Shown here one piece after another: positions 40,127 to 50,022 of a stretch of 64,000 nucleotides of DNA. Position 1 is the stretch's first letter; each line of letters starts with the position of its first letter. The position numbers and the translations under genes were made by a program. The notes under the pieces were generated by a model. The model worked only from the letters and a program-made list of their open reading frames with translations, was not told where the DNA came from and did not search any database. Origin of the DNA: Campylobacter geochelonis (GTDB lineage: Bacteria > Campylobacterota > Campylobacteria > Campylobacterales > Campylobacteraceae); the NCBI RefSeq assembly GCF_013201685.1, contig NZ_CP053844.1, forward strand, positions 1 to 64,000, written 5' to 3'.

Positions 40127-41851
40127 TTAATCCTCGCTTTGGATATATCTTTTTCTTTTTACCTCTTTGATTTTGGTGATATCAACGAGGATAAAACCAT
40201 CGGTGCAGTTTTCAAAGTCCACGTCAGTGCCAAAGTCTAAAAACAAAACCCCATTATCGTCGCAAAGCTCGCTGTATTGCTTATAAAGTGTTGGGACAGA
40301 AAGATTATAATGCCCTAAACTCTCTTTTAAAATTTTAAAATCTTCTTCATAATTTTGTCCGACAAAAAGCTCATTTAACTCTTTAAATTCATTATGACCT
40401 ATGAAGTATCGATGTTTTGAAGTTACCATTATTTGAGGAGCGCTGAAGTATTTTTTATAAAAAAATACCATCATATCGTGCGCCGTTTTTGGATAAGCGC
40501 CGCTTATGCTAACTGGACCAAAAAGATATCTAGTTTGTGGGAATTTTCTAACATACGCGCCTATGCCATACCACAAGTAATCAAGTGCGCGCGTTCCCCA
40601 GAATTTAGGTTGGACGAAGCTTCTGCCAAGTTCGATTGAGTTTTCAAAAAGTGGTTTTGCATTTTTATCAAATTCAAAAAGTGTTTGAGTGTAAAGCTTT
40701 TGCGTATCGTAAGTCGGCTTTATAGCGCTACTTTCTCCAAGTCTGTAAGCTCCAACTATCTCTTTTTCCACTTCATCAAACAGTACAAGATGTTTGTAGT
40801 ATAAATCAAACTCATCTATATCGCAACTCTTGCCAGTTCCCTCGCCAACTCGCCTAAATGTAAGCTCTCTAAGCCTTCCAATTTCTAAAAGAAGTGGTGA
40901 ATTTGGCTTAGTTTGGCATAGAAAAATCGCTTTATTATCTCTTGTTTTGCCTAGTTTTAGACCGGTTAAAACTTCATCATTTACATCGTTTGGATTGATT
41001 TTTTTGATTAGGCATTGTTGTGTTTTAAAGATGGCTTTTTTGCCTTTTCCTATGTTATAAAGGTGCTTTTGAATAAGTTTTAAAGTGTTATTTTCAGATG
41101 TGATTTCTGGCATGATGAGATTTTGGTATGGTATCATTTCGCCGATTTTTATACTTATGCTTCTGTTTTGTTTATTAAACAACTCATGCCCTAGTAAAAG
41201 CCCAGCTAAAGGTTTATATATCATAGAAACGGCGTAAAAAAGTGGCGAGTTTCTACCACGAATAAAAATAGGAACAATCGGCGCTTGAGATTTTTTAGCA
41301 AATCTTAAAAACCCGCTTTTCCACTTTACATCTTTTATGGCTAACCCTCTTGCGCGAGAAACCTCTCCAGCAGGGAAAATGATAATCGCGCCTTCGTTTT
41401 TCAGATGAGCATCTATGGCGCTTAAGGTGCTTTTTGAGCTGTGATTTGAAATGTTATCAACTGGTATAAACATCTGATTTAACGGCTTTATTTCCATTAA
41501 AAACTCATTTGCGATGATTTTTACATCGCTTCTGATTTTGCCTATTAAATTTAGTAACGAAAGCGCGTCAAGTGCGCCAAGTGGGTGGTTAGCGATAAAA
41601 ATAACACGACCGCTTTGTGGAATGTTTTCTAAACTAGCATTGTCGATTTTATAAGTAAATTTAAAATATTTCAATGTAGCATCGATAAATTCGACATTTT
41701 TAAGGGCTGAATGATTTTGTAAAAAATCGTTAATCTCATCTTGATAAAACAGTTTTTTGACTATTTTGACTACTAAATTTGATATAAATTTAGGATATTT
41801 TTCAAAAAAAGTTGGGATTTTTTCCCTTAAAATCAGCTCAAAATCTATCAT
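40127..41851 (-). CDS. OlsF-like bifunctional acyltransferase (PlsC + OlsB domains)
   Basis: 574 residues. The N-terminal half (about 60-270) is a lysophospholipid acyltransferase domain with NHPLGALD (H89, D95) and FPAGEVSRARG. The C-terminal half (about 300-500) is an OlsB/hemolysin-like GNAT-type domain with LRELTFRRVGEGTGKSCDID and YYKHLVLFD. This domain order is that of OlsF, which makes ornithine or related aminolipids by N- and then O-acylation. The substrate is inferred. No other lipid gene is adjacent. Confidence 0.8.
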   Translation of the reverse strand: MIDFELILREKIPTFFEKYPKFISNLVVKIVKKLFYQDEINDFLQNHSALKNVEFIDATLKYFKFTYKIDNASLENIPQSGRVIFIANHPLGALDALSLLNLIGKIRSDVKIIANEFLMEIKPLNQMFIPVDNISNHSSKSTLSAIDAHLKNEGAIIIFPAGEVSRARGLAIKDVKWKSGFLRFAKKSQAPIVPIFIRGRNSPLFYAVSMIYKPLAGLLLGHELFNKQNRSISIKIGEMIPYQNLIMPEITSENNTLKLIQKHLYNIGKGKKAIFKTQQCLIKKINPNDVNDEVLTGLKLGKTRDNKAIFLCQTKPNSPLLLEIGRLRELTFRRVGEGTGKSCDIDEFDLYYKHLVLFDEVEKEIVGAYRLGESSAIKPTYDTQKLYTQTLFEFDKNAKPLFENSIELGRSFVQPKFWGTRALDYLWYGIGAYVRKFPQTRYLFGPVSISGAYPKTAHDMMVFFYKKYFSAPQIMVTSKHRYFIGHNEFKELNELFVGQNYEEDFKILKESLGHYNLSVPTLYKQYSELCDDNGVLFLDFGTDVDFENCTDGFILVDITKIKEVKRKRYIQSED

Positions 41852-42032
41852 CTCTCACTCCAAATTTGACTGAGCCATTTTATCATATATTTACTACAAA
41901 TGAGAAACCAAGAGGCTAGCTTAAAATAACGCTGATTTCTATTTTTAGCCAAATCGCACCAAAATTTAAGTTAAGTTTGTTTAGGATTTACACAAAGGTT
42001 ATATACTAAAAACTTCGGTAATAGGAGAATTT

Positions 42033-42680
42033 ATGAGTATCTATGAAAATTTACTAAACGAAAGAAAAAACGGCGTCCAAAACGGACTTTATCACTACAT
42101 ACAAATAATTTTTAGTTATAATTCTAATAAAATAAACGGCAACAAACTATCTCAAGTCCAAACTTCTCAAATTTATGAAAACAACTCTTTTGGTATAAAT
42201 TCTGCCCAAATTATCAAAGTTAATGATATCTTAGATATCAAAAGTCACTTTCTTGCCTTTGATTTTATCTTAGATAATGTTGATATTTTAGATACTAAAT
42301 TTATAAAAGAAGTTTATAAAAAGCTAAGGTATTTTGATGATGAAATTTGCTCTTGTCAAGAAAGCACAAAAGATTTGCTTAACGAGCTTGTTTTTGAATA
42401 TAACGCGAAGAAAAATATAAATTTAAATGATATTATAGAGTTTTATTATAAATTTCAGTGCATTAAACCATATTTTAAAGATAGTGGCAGACTTGGGCGA
42501 CTTTTGATGTTTAAAGAGTGCTTAAGAGCGGGCATTACGCCATTTATTATAGATGAAGAAAATATGACAACTTATTTACAAGCTTTGGCAGATTTTGAGT
42601 GCAAAAAGTTCGAGCTTATCGATACTTGTATGATTTTGCAAGAAGAATTTGCTAAAGTAGCTGAAAAATTTCAAAGTTAA
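42033..42680 (+). CDS. Degenerate Fic-domain protein (pseudo-enzyme)
   Basis: 215 residues, aligned by eye to Fic proteins: an N-terminal inhibitory-helix-like block (SNKINGN instead of SxxxEGN), the Fic fold, and the core motif at 145-153. That motif reads KPYFKDSGR where active Fic has HPFxDGNGR, then LGRLLMFKECLR. The catalytic His is Lys145, and the Asp and Asn of the motif are lost as well, so AMPylation is not expected. The frame is intact with a good ribosome site (AGGAG), so it is expressed but probably binds rather than catalyses. C. fetus group genomes carry many Fic genes. Confidence 0.75.
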   Translation: MSIYENLLNERKNGVQNGLYHYIQIIFSYNSNKINGNKLSQVQTSQIYENNSFGINSAQIIKVNDILDIKSHFLAFDFILDNVDILDTKFIKEVYKKLRYFDDEICSCQESTKDLLNELVFEYNAKKNINLNDIIEFYYKFQCIKPYFKDSGRLGRLLMFKECLRAGITPFIIDEENMTTYLQALADFECKKFELIDTCMILQEEFAKVAEKFQS

Positions 42681-43336
42681 ATTTGTTAATATAAAATGAT
42701 TTAAGTTAAAAAATTTATTAAATTTTGATATTTCAATGAAAGTCGAGCGAGTGAAATTTTAATCAGTTATTCAAAGCTATTAAGATTTATTTACTAAAAT
42801 TATAGATTTTTGAACTTATATTAGTAAAACTAAAAATTTAGTAAGAAAAGTTGCATATCATCAGATATTTAAGCGCTTTATTAAGATAAAATAACTTTCG
42901 CTAATGTCTTGATTATGAGATGTGTTTATATAAATTTATCATCTTAAATTTTAAAAAAAAATAGTTAGTTTAGATACTATTTCTATGAATAATATTGATA
43001 TTGTTGAGCCTTTAATTAAATTCCAAAATTTAGCCATCTCATCGCAAGCACCAATACGTTTTAACTCGCACGCTTTTTTATAAAGCTAATATGCTTTTGT
43101 ATTGTCTTTATTAAACGCGCTAGTTTGCGTCATCTGGAAGTATTTGCCACCCATGTTTGAGATGGATAAATTTATAAATGCTAAAAAGATTATGAGTGAT
43201 TTTATGGTAAATCTTTTATAAATTTAGTCTATATCTTAGCTAAATTGTCTGCTAAATTTGGAGTGAAATTTAGAATTTATTATTTTAAAACAAAAGTGAT
43301 ATAATAAATGATTCAAATTTAGCACAAGGAGATTTT
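42681..43336. other. Gap between the Fic-like gene and ilvD with a decayed gene
   Basis: 656 bp. The right part holds a Sel1-type pseudogene on the minus strand (separate entry). The left ~300 bp is AT-rich with nothing I recognise. The ilvD ribosome site CAAGGAGATTTT ends it. Confidence 0.5.
42985..43220 (-). pseudogene. Sel1-repeat secreted protein remnant
   Basis: The minus strand reads KSLIIFLAFINLSIS (signal-peptide-like), NMGGKYFQMTQTSAFNKDN, TKAY, a TAG stop, then LYKKACELKRIGACDEMAKFW. The second part is a typical Sel1 repeat (LYKKACEL..GAC). One in-frame TAG (where CAG is likely ancestral) and no usable start codon show decay. Ends are approximate. Confidence 0.6.
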
Positions 43337-45010
43337 ATGCGAAGCGATATCATCAAAAAAGGCTACACTCGCACCCCACACCGCTCACTTTTAAGAGCAA
43401 CTGGGCTTAAAGATGAGGATTTTAACAAGCCATTTATCGGCGTTGCAAACAGTTTCATAGAGATAATTCCAGGACATTTTTACCTAAATAAATACTCTGA
43501 AATTATAAAAGATGAGATAAGAAAAAACGGCTGTATTCCATTTGAGTTTAACACAATAGGCGTTGATGATGGCATCGCGATGGGACATAGCGGTATGCTT
43601 TACTCTCTTCCAAGCCGCGAAATCATCGCAAACTCTATAGAAACTGTGATGAACGCTCACGCTCTTGATGCGATGATAGCGATACCAAACTGCGATAAAA
43701 TCGTCCCTGGTATGATAATGGGCGCGCTTCGTGTGAATGTTCCAACGCTTTTTGTAAGTGGTGGTCCGATGAAAGCTGGAATCGATGAAAATGGCAACGC
43801 GCTTGATCTAAACTCCGCATTTGAAGCAGTTGGCGCGTATGAAACAAAGAAAATTGATGAAAAAGAGCTTTATAAAATCGAATGCGCGGCATGCCCAAGT
43901 GGGGGAAGTTGCTCTGGAATGTTTACAGCAAATTCGATGAATACTTTGTGCGAGGCGATGGGAATCGCGCTTGAGGGAAATGGCACGATTTTAGCGCTAA
44001 CGCCCCAACGCGAAGAGCTAATGAGAAAAGCAGCTCGTAGAATTTGCCAAATCGCCCTTGATGAACGCTTTAAAATACGAAATATCCTAAACGAAAAAGC
44101 CGTTAAAAACGCGATGGTTATCGATATGGCGATGGGTGGAAGTAGCAACACGATACTTCATATGCTTGCGATTTCTCGCGAAGCTGGTTGCCCACTAGAT
44201 ATAAAAGAGCTAAATACGATCAGCAAAAATATCGCTCATATCGCTAAAATCGCGCCAAGTTTGCCAAGCGTGCATATGGAAGATGTGCATAAGGCTGGTG
44301 GCATGAGCGCTGTTATGCGTGAGATTTCGCGCCGTGATAATGGGCTTTTAAGCTTAGATAATCTAACTGTTAGCGGCGAGACTTTGGGCGAGAGGATAAA
44401 AGATGCGAAAATTTTAGATGAAAGCGTGATTCATAAAGTCGAAAATGCCTACTCAAAAGTCGGTGGTTTGGCGATTTTGTTTGGAAATTTAGCCGAGCAA
44501 GGGTGTGTTATAAAAACAGCTGGAATTATCGGTGAGCGTAAATTTAGTGGTCGCGCGGTCTGCTTTAACTCTCAAGATGAAGCTATAGCGGGCATTAGCG
44601 GTGGTAAAGTTACAAAAGGCGATGTGGTAGTGCTAAGATATGAAGGTCCAAAAGGAGGTCCTGGTATGCAAGAGATGCTAACTCCAACAAGCTTAATTAT
44701 CGGTCGTGGGCTTGGTGCTGATGTGGCGCTAATCACAGATGGACGTTTTAGTGGCGCAACTAGAGGACTTTGCATCGGTCATGTAAGCCCAGAAGCGGCT
44801 GAAGGCGGTATGATAGGGCTTTTAAAAGATGGCGATATAATTGATATAGATGTTGATACTTACTCGATAAATGTTCGTCTTGATAAGGCTGAAGTAGCAA
44901 AACGAAAAGCTGAGTTTAAATACGCTGGCAAGCAAGTTAGCAGCAGATGGCTAAGACAGTACCAAAAGCTTGTAACAAATGCAAGTAACGGGGCGATTTT
45001 AGAGGCGTAA
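43337..45010 (+). CDS. ilvD: Dihydroxy-acid dehydratase
   Basis: Fe-S enzyme that dehydrates dihydroxy acids to 2-keto acids in branched-chain amino acid synthesis. 557 residues. Cluster and active-site blocks: [36 protein letters not shown] and, near the end, [20 protein letters not shown]. It begins at ATG behind CAAGGAG. No ilv neighbours. Codon use is less AT-biased than the surrounding intergenic DNA, as expected for a core gene. Confidence 0.97.
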   Translation: MRSDIIKKGYTRTPHRSLLRATGLKDEDFNKPFIGVANSFIEIIPGHFYLNKYSEIIKDEIRKNGCIPFEFNTIGVDDGIAMGHSGMLYSLPSREIIANSIETVMNAHALDAMIAIPNCDKIVPGMIMGALRVNVPTLFVSGGPMKAGIDENGNALDLNSAFEAVGAYETKKIDEKELYKIECAACPSGGSCSGMFTANSMNTLCEAMGIALEGNGTILALTPQREELMRKAARRICQIALDERFKIRNILNEKAVKNAMVIDMAMGGSSNTILHMLAISREAGCPLDIKELNTISKNIAHIAKIAPSLPSVHMEDVHKAGGMSAVMREISRRDNGLLSLDNLTVSGETLGERIKDAKILDESVIHKVENAYSKVGGLAILFGNLAEQGCVIKTAGIIGERKFSGRAVCFNSQDEAIAGISGGKVTKGDVVVLRYEGPKGGPGMQEMLTPTSLIIGRGLGADVALITDGRFSGATRGLCIGHVSPEAAEGGMIGLLKDGDIIDIDVDTYSINVRLDKAEVAKRKAEFKYAGKQVSSRWLRQYQKLVTNASNGAILEA

Positions 45011-45084
45011 TTTATAATATAACTATGAGTTTTTATAAATTTGCATTATAAAACTTTGATGATTAAGTTAAATAAAAGGTAAAA

Positions 45085-45717
45085 ATGAAAACACTGCTTA
45101 TAAACGCTCATCCTAAATTTGATGATAAATTTAGCTTTTCGCATATGCTAGAAGCTAAATTCAAAGAAAAATTTGAGCTTAAATTTGATAAAAAGTTGCT
45201 AACACAGCTAAATTTATATGGCGAAGCGATACCGTGCCTTGATAAAGAGATGTTGGATTTGTTTGAAAATCCAAAAGAAAACGCGCTATCAAAGCGCATG
45301 GATGCGATAATGGAGCAGTTTTTAAGCCATAAGCGAGTTGTTATCGTTATGCCACTTCATAATTTTAATGTAACAAGTCGCTTTAAAGATTATATGGATA
45401 ATATCCTAATCGCACATAAAACATTCACTTACAAAAGTGGTGGTTCAGTGGGACTTATGAATGATGATAGAAAAGTTTTGTTGCTTCTTTCTAGTGGTTC
45501 GCTTTATACAGATAGCAGCAGATATGAAGCGCTTGATTTTGCCTCAAGCTATATAAAAGCGATGTTTTGTGAGATGATGGGATTTAACGAATTTAGTCTA
45601 GTTAGGGCTGAGGGCACATCTTTAAGCAGGTTTAGCAAAGAAGAAATTTTAGACAAATCGTATGCAAATTTAGACGCCGTTTTTGATAAATTTTATCTGC
45701 AGTTGCAAGAAATTTAG
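45085..45717 (+). CDS. FMN-dependent quinone reductase / azoreductase-like flavoprotein
   Basis: 210 residues, flavodoxin-like fold: INAHPKFDDKFSFSHML at the phosphate-binding loop, VVIVMPLHNFNVTSRFKDYMDNIL in the middle and LLLLSSGSLYTDSSRYEALD toward the flavin. This is the AzoR/NAD(P)H dehydrogenase (quinone) group. It probably reduces quinones or other electrophiles. It starts 75 bp after ilvD behind AAAAGGTAAAA. Confidence 0.8.
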   Translation: MKTLLINAHPKFDDKFSFSHMLEAKFKEKFELKFDKKLLTQLNLYGEAIPCLDKEMLDLFENPKENALSKRMDAIMEQFLSHKRVVIVMPLHNFNVTSRFKDYMDNILIAHKTFTYKSGGSVGLMNDDRKVLLLLSSGSLYTDSSRYEALDFASSYIKAMFCEMMGFNEFSLVRAEGTSLSRFSKEEILDKSYANLDAVFDKFYLQLQEI

Positions 45718-45819
45718 TTAAATTTAAAAGATAAAATTTGGATTAAGGTTTTTAGTGTGAATGAGTTTGATAAATTTGGTTTAAAGTAGGTATAATTTGG
45801 ATATTTTAAGGAGTTGATT

Positions 45820-46920
45820 TTGTTTTTTTGGCAATATATAGAGCGTCGTAATTTGGAAAAAGTTAAAGATGAAATTATAGAAATTTCAAAACTAAAATTT
45901 GATGATGAAAATGATGAAATTCCGCTTGATTTTGATTTAGAAGAGATCAAAAATGAGTTAAATTTGACTCACAGCGAGTACCGAAAAGCCTTGCTTGATG
46001 TCGAGTGGATAAAAGATAAGCCTGAGCGATTTTATATAAATAAATCAAAAATTATTGAGCTACTAGAAGAAGAAAAAAATATAATAGAAAATTATATATG
46101 TTCAAAAGATAGTGATGAAAAAACTGAATTTTACAAGGATTTTATCAAATCTGAGAAAAATTTATTTGATGTTTATGAGTCTGATTCTAACTTCGCTGAG
46201 AAAATTTCAAAAGTAAATTTGCTATCAAGAAGTATAAATTCGCTAGAATTTACCTTCTTAAAATTTATAGATAAACTAAAAAATGGCTATTTTTTAACCA
46301 TTTTGTTGGTTGTTTCTGCGATATTTTTTGTATTTCCATACTATGCTAAGATAAATTCAGACTTAAATATGGCTATAAGCTATGATAATTTTGTATTTAT
46401 AAATTTAATGCTTTATGGATTTTTTGTCTTGATATTGATGTTTATTTATATATTTTTTCAAATATTTATGCTCTATAATATAAGTAAACATAATAGTAAA
46501 GCACTGAATTTATTTTTTATTTTCCCAAATTTATTTTTATTAACCCTGATATTATTGCCATTATTTGATTATTTAGCAAAAGAATTTTTACTAATAAATT
46601 CGCTAGGTTTTGAAAACACTTTTTTACCAATCCTTATTTTATACACACTATCTTTTTTCATTTGGTGTTTATCTTGCAAAGATGTGAAGTATTTATCAGA
46701 TAAATTTTTAGCTTTTTTACTTATAGTTTTATTTGATATATTAGCTATATTTTTTGCATATATTAATTTTAAAGAAGAAAATTTCTTTGGATATATAATA
46801 TTATTATTTTTAATCTTTACTAGTAGAATTTTAGCATTTAAATATATTTTTAATTATAAATTTGTTTTGAGTGTGGTCACAATTTTTACACTTATTTTTA
46901 TTGTATATTTATTATGTTAA
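45820..46920 (+). CDS. Hypothetical membrane protein with cytoplasmic helical head
   Basis: 366 residues from TTG at 45820, 6 bp after AAGGAG; the TTG at 45814 directly abuts that site and is less likely. The first ~150 residues are charged and helical, including LDFDLEEIKNELNLTHSEYR and KTEFYKDFIKSEKNLFDVYE. The rest forms about seven membrane helices. Not recognised. It is very AT-rich toward the end (long Phe/Leu/Ile runs). It stands alone. Confidence 0.7.
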   Translation: MFFWQYIERRNLEKVKDEIIEISKLKFDDENDEIPLDFDLEEIKNELNLTHSEYRKALLDVEWIKDKPERFYINKSKIIELLEEEKNIIENYICSKDSDEKTEFYKDFIKSEKNLFDVYESDSNFAEKISKVNLLSRSINSLEFTFLKFIDKLKNGYFLTILLVVSAIFFVFPYYAKINSDLNMAISYDNFVFINLMLYGFFVLILMFIYIFFQIFMLYNISKHNSKALNLFFIFPNLFLLTLILLPLFDYLAKEFLLINSLGFENTFLPILILYTLSFFIWCLSCKDVKYLSDKFLAFLLIVLFDILAIFFAYINFKEENFFGYIILLFLIFTSRILAFKYIFNYKFVLSVVTIFTLIFIVYLLC

Positions 46921-47221
46921 GGCGTTTTGTAAGAGTCGCTGGGATAGCTAACTAGTAAAGAGAAATTACAGTTGATAGGAAATTTATGCCAAAAGAATAT
47001 GCCGATATAAATATAACTGATTGTAATATTAAGCAAGATTTTTTCCCACAATTTTCATGTGTAGAACAGATCGGCGATAATGAAATAAAGCTAAGAAATG
47101 TACTAGTTGTAAGCGAAAAGATGATATTTACAAACTAAAAATTATAAGAAAAGATAATAACAACAGCATAATTTTTTCAATGCATAAAAGGCATATAAAA
47201 AACTAAATTTAAAGGATATTT
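46921..47221. other. Gap with a possible small or broken gene
   Basis: 301 bp. It contains the 50-residue frame at 46986-47138 and, in another frame just after it, KLKIIRKDNNNSIIFS up to about 47205. Together they may be one gene split by a frameshift. The remainder shows nothing. Confidence 0.4.
46986..47138 (+). CDS. Small hypothetical protein or 5' part of a frameshifted gene
   Basis: An ATG at 46986 follows AGGA by about 5 bp. The 50-residue product begins MPKEYADINITDCN and has two Cys. The coding feel continues after the stop in another frame (KLKIIRKDNNNSIIFS), next to an A-rich stretch near 47131-47141, so this may be the start of a longer protein broken by an indel. Not recognised. 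Confidence 0.35.
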   Translation: MPKEYADINITDCNIKQDFFPQFSCVEQIGDNEIKLRNVLVVSEKMIFTN

Positions 47222-47593
47222 TTGCGAAATCAACCAAAATATAACTTTTTTAAAAACACAAACTACGCCATCTCTGGGCTTTGCGAGATAGTTAAAAACG
47301 AAAGCTCGTTTAAAATCGAGCTTGTTATTATAGCTATTTTAAGTGTATGCTCTTTGTTTTTAAAGCTTAGCGTGGCGCTTCATATCATTTTGATAGTAAG
47401 TTTGCTTTTAGTTTTGCTAACTGAGTGCCTTAATAGCGCGATTGAGCGATGTGTGGACTTGACTACGACGCAGATTCACCCGCTTGCAAAAGCAGCAAAA
47501 GACGCTGGAAGTGCGGCAGTTTTTATATCTATTTGCATCACTGTTATCTCGTGGGGATTTGTGCTTTTTGAACTTATTTTTGGCTTAGCGTAA
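47222..47593 (+). CDS. dgkA: Diacylglycerol kinase
   Basis: Small membrane enzyme that phosphorylates diacylglycerol to phosphatidate and recycles lipid. 123 residues with three membrane helices and the active-site block TECLNSAIERCVDL. The start is TTG at 47222 behind AAAGGATATTT, giving MRNQPKYNFFKNTNYAISG; GLCEIVKNESSFKIEL follows, as usual for the family. Confidence 0.95.
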   Translation: MRNQPKYNFFKNTNYAISGLCEIVKNESSFKIELVIIAILSVCSLFLKLSVALHIILIVSLLLVLLTECLNSAIERCVDLTTTQIHPLAKAAKDAGSAAVFISICITVISWGFVLFELIFGLA

Positions 47594-47623
47594 ATTAAAA
47601 CAAAATTTTAGCAAAACCACGCA

Positions 47624-47765
47624 TTTTGATACGATAATTTTGAAAATATCTTTTAAATTTATGCTTATAAAACTTGACAAATCTTAGATAAGTCAGCAAA
47701 AACTCTTTTCATCATCGGTTATGCTTTTTTGATACGATAACTTTGCAAAATATCTTTTAAATTTA
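47624..47765 (+). repeat. Imperfect direct repeat of about 38 bp
   Basis: Two copies about 104 bp apart begin TTTTGATACGATAA and end AATATCTTTTAAATTTA: 47624-47661 and 47727-47765, with few differences. They are in the gene-free stretch after dgkA. Function unknown. Confidence 0.55.
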
Positions 47766-48137
47766 GACTAAAATTTTATACCTATAAAATTAGCTATTTT
47801 TCTGCTAGTAAAAATTCGTTTTATAAATCAAGATATATTTGATTGCGCCACAAAATGATAGAAAAATGATTTATTAAAATACTACGCGAATTTTTATACA
47901 AAATAGAATTTAAAATCAAAGAAATTTTTTTAGCTTATCTGGCAATTTGAGCATAAAAAAATATGATATTTCAAGCGATAAATGGTTTGATTTATGCTAA
48001 ATTTTATAAAATATTATAGATTTTACACGATTGTATTTGCAAATTTAAAAAGCTACAAATGTATTTTATATAAAATTTAGTTTAAGTTTTTGTTAAAATT
48101 TGAGTCAATAAGAGTTTTAAAAGCTTTACACAAAGCA

Positions 48138-48158
48138 AAACCCGCAAAAAGCGGGTTT
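48138..48158. terminator. Strong hairpin after the dicarboxylate transporter gene
   Basis: Perfect 8-bp GC-rich stem AAACCCGC / GCGGGTTT with loop AAAAA, just past the stop of the minus-strand transporter gene. Read on the minus strand it is followed by TTGCTTTG. Confidence 0.8.
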
Positions 48159-48165
48159 AAACTAT

Positions 48166-49578
48166 TTATGCGTAGAATAGATATGTATAAACTGAAAGCA
48201 CCGCAGCACAAGCTGTACATAAGATAATGCCAGATTTTACCATCTCGCTTTGTTTAATTAAACCAGTGCCAAAAACAATCGCATTTGGCGGAGTTGCAAC
48301 AGGCATCATAAACGCACAACTTGCTCCGATTCCTATAACTATGGTAAGTGTTTCTGTTGGAAGACCAACTTGAGGAGCTATCGCTGCAAAAACAGGAACT
48401 AAAAGCGCCGCAGAAGCGGTGTTGCTAGTAAATTCTGTAAGAACGATAATAAAAATCGCAACTACAAATATGATAAGAAATTTCGGTGCATCACCAAAAA
48501 TTCTAGCAACCTCTTGACCTAAAACCAAAGACGCGCCAGAGTCTTTTAAAATCGCACTTAAAGTAAGCCCACCACCAAAGAGCAAAAGCACGCCCCACTC
48601 TGTGTTTTTAGCGATATCTTTCCATGTAGCAAGTCCAAGCACAACGATAAGAATCGCAGCGGCAATAGCTATAAAAGCGTCTGATAACTTAACGCCTAAA
48701 AGCTCGCTTAACTGTTTAGAAAATATCCAAAATAGCGCAGTTACGACAAATAAAACAGCAGTGACTATCCTGCTTGTAGTCCATGGAACTTCCTCAACTT
48801 CTAGTTGAATCTTTTGTCCAAGATTTGGTTTTAAAACAAAATAAAGAACAATCAGCATAAGTGGGAAGAAAAGTAACATCATCGGCAAGCCAAGTTTCAT
48901 CCAATCTATAAATGAAAACCCTAAAGCTGCTGAAGCGATAGCATTTGGTGGTGAACCAACGATAGTTCCAAGACCGCCTATACTGGCTGAGTATGCAATA
49001 CCAAGCAAGATAAATACAAAAGTTCCTCTATCTTTTTCTTGATCTAAACTTGTAATCATACCAAGAGCAAGTGGAAGCATCATAGCAGCGGTTGCTGTGT
49101 TTGAAACCCACATAGAAAGTAGCGCTGTAACCGCACAAATAGCGACAGTTGCGATACCTAAGTGGTTTCCAGAAAGAGAGATGATTTTCATCGCTATCTT
49201 TCTATCTAACTTTTGGATGTGTAAAGCAGTAGCAAGTGCAAAACCTCCAAAAAACAAGTAGATAGTAGGATCGGCAAAACTTGTTAGCGCTTTTTTCATA
49301 GTTAAAGCTGTAAATTCACCAGTCTTACTAAAAGAGCCGATGCCTATGATAATGCCTATAATTGGGACCATTAGTGCCGTTATCGTGATATGAACTGCCT
49401 CTGTTAGCCATAAACTAGCGACAAAAAACAGCATCACAAGCCCTTTTTTAACGTTTGGTTCATAAGGCAAGATGTTATAAAGTATAAAAGACAAAATTGC
49501 CGCTACAACGATGATGATAAGCCCTCTTTTGGGGAAAGGCGTGTGCGCTGTAAGCTGCGACTCAACTTCTTGACTCAT
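48166..49578 (-). CDS. DASS/SLC13-family dicarboxylate:Na+ symporter
   Basis: 470 residues, about eleven membrane segments. The two SNT motifs of the DASS transport domain are visible: SNTATAAMMLPLALGM in the first half and TSNTASAALLVPVFAA in the second, with ATPPNAIVFGTGLI close to the end. The family moves C4-dicarboxylates or citrate with sodium, fitting the organic-acid diet of campylobacters. Monocistronic; ATG follows AAAGGAGAAAAT. Confidence 0.92.
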   Translation of the reverse strand: MSQEVESQLTAHTPFPKRGLIIIVVAAILSFILYNILPYEPNVKKGLVMLFFVASLWLTEAVHITITALMVPIIGIIIGIGSFSKTGEFTALTMKKALTSFADPTIYLFFGGFALATALHIQKLDRKIAMKIISLSGNHLGIATVAICAVTALLSMWVSNTATAAMMLPLALGMITSLDQEKDRGTFVFILLGIAYSASIGGLGTIVGSPPNAIASAALGFSFIDWMKLGLPMMLLFFPLMLIVLYFVLKPNLGQKIQLEVEEVPWTTSRIVTAVLFVVTALFWIFSKQLSELLGVKLSDAFIAIAAAILIVVLGLATWKDIAKNTEWGVLLLFGGGLTLSAILKDSGASLVLGQEVARIFGDAPKFLIIFVVAIFIIVLTEFTSNTASAALLVPVFAAIAPQVGLPTETLTIVIGIGASCAFMMPVATPPNAIVFGTGLIKQSEMVKSGIILCTACAAVLSVYTYLFYA

Positions 49579-50022
49579 ATTTTCTCCTTTGTATTAGTTT
49601 AATTGCATATAATATAAAATTTATCTCTATAAATAACTTAATCATTACTTTTTATCACAATTTTTATTTTAAATATTACTAATGGTAACAAATTTATATG
49701 CTTGTGGGAATACGGATATATTTCATAAAGCCATATTTGCTTGAATTGACTTGATAATATAAATAAATATTTAATATTTTGTTACAAATACCTTTATTTT
49801 TATTGTTGATTTTAATCAGCTTTTGATATAATATTTTAGTTTATAATGTTTATTTTTGAAGTTTTAAACAAGGCTTATAGTTGTTTTATGCTTATGAAAA
49901 TATAAATTTAAAACTATAATATAAATTTGAAAGGATAATAAATTTACATTATACATTATCACTTAAATTTAGCAACATAAAGGCGATAAATATTAAAATA
50001 AATTATATAAAAAGGAGTAAAT
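49579..50022. other. Upstream region of the CRISPR-Cas operon
   Basis: 444 bp between divergent genes. It carries a TATAAT box at 49915-49920 and the ribosome site AAAAAGGAG just before cas10. No gene. AT content is even higher than around it. Confidence 0.5.
49915..49920 (+). promoter_or_regulatory. Candidate -10 box of the cas operon
   Basis: TATAAT about 103 bp upstream of the cas10 start. It would leave an untranslated leader of roughly 95 nt. TATACATTAT-like words around 49950 are alternatives. Confidence 0.35.

Larger units (their letters stand above)
47594..48165. other. Intergenic stretch between dgkA and the transporter gene
   Basis: 572 bp between convergent genes. It holds the two direct repeats listed separately and, at its right end, a strong terminator. 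No gene is seen on either strand. Confidence 0.5.

Noticed and set aside
43635-44151. Two antisense frames in ilvD
   Set aside because: They lie opposite conserved active-site blocks of ilvD and lack ribosome sites.
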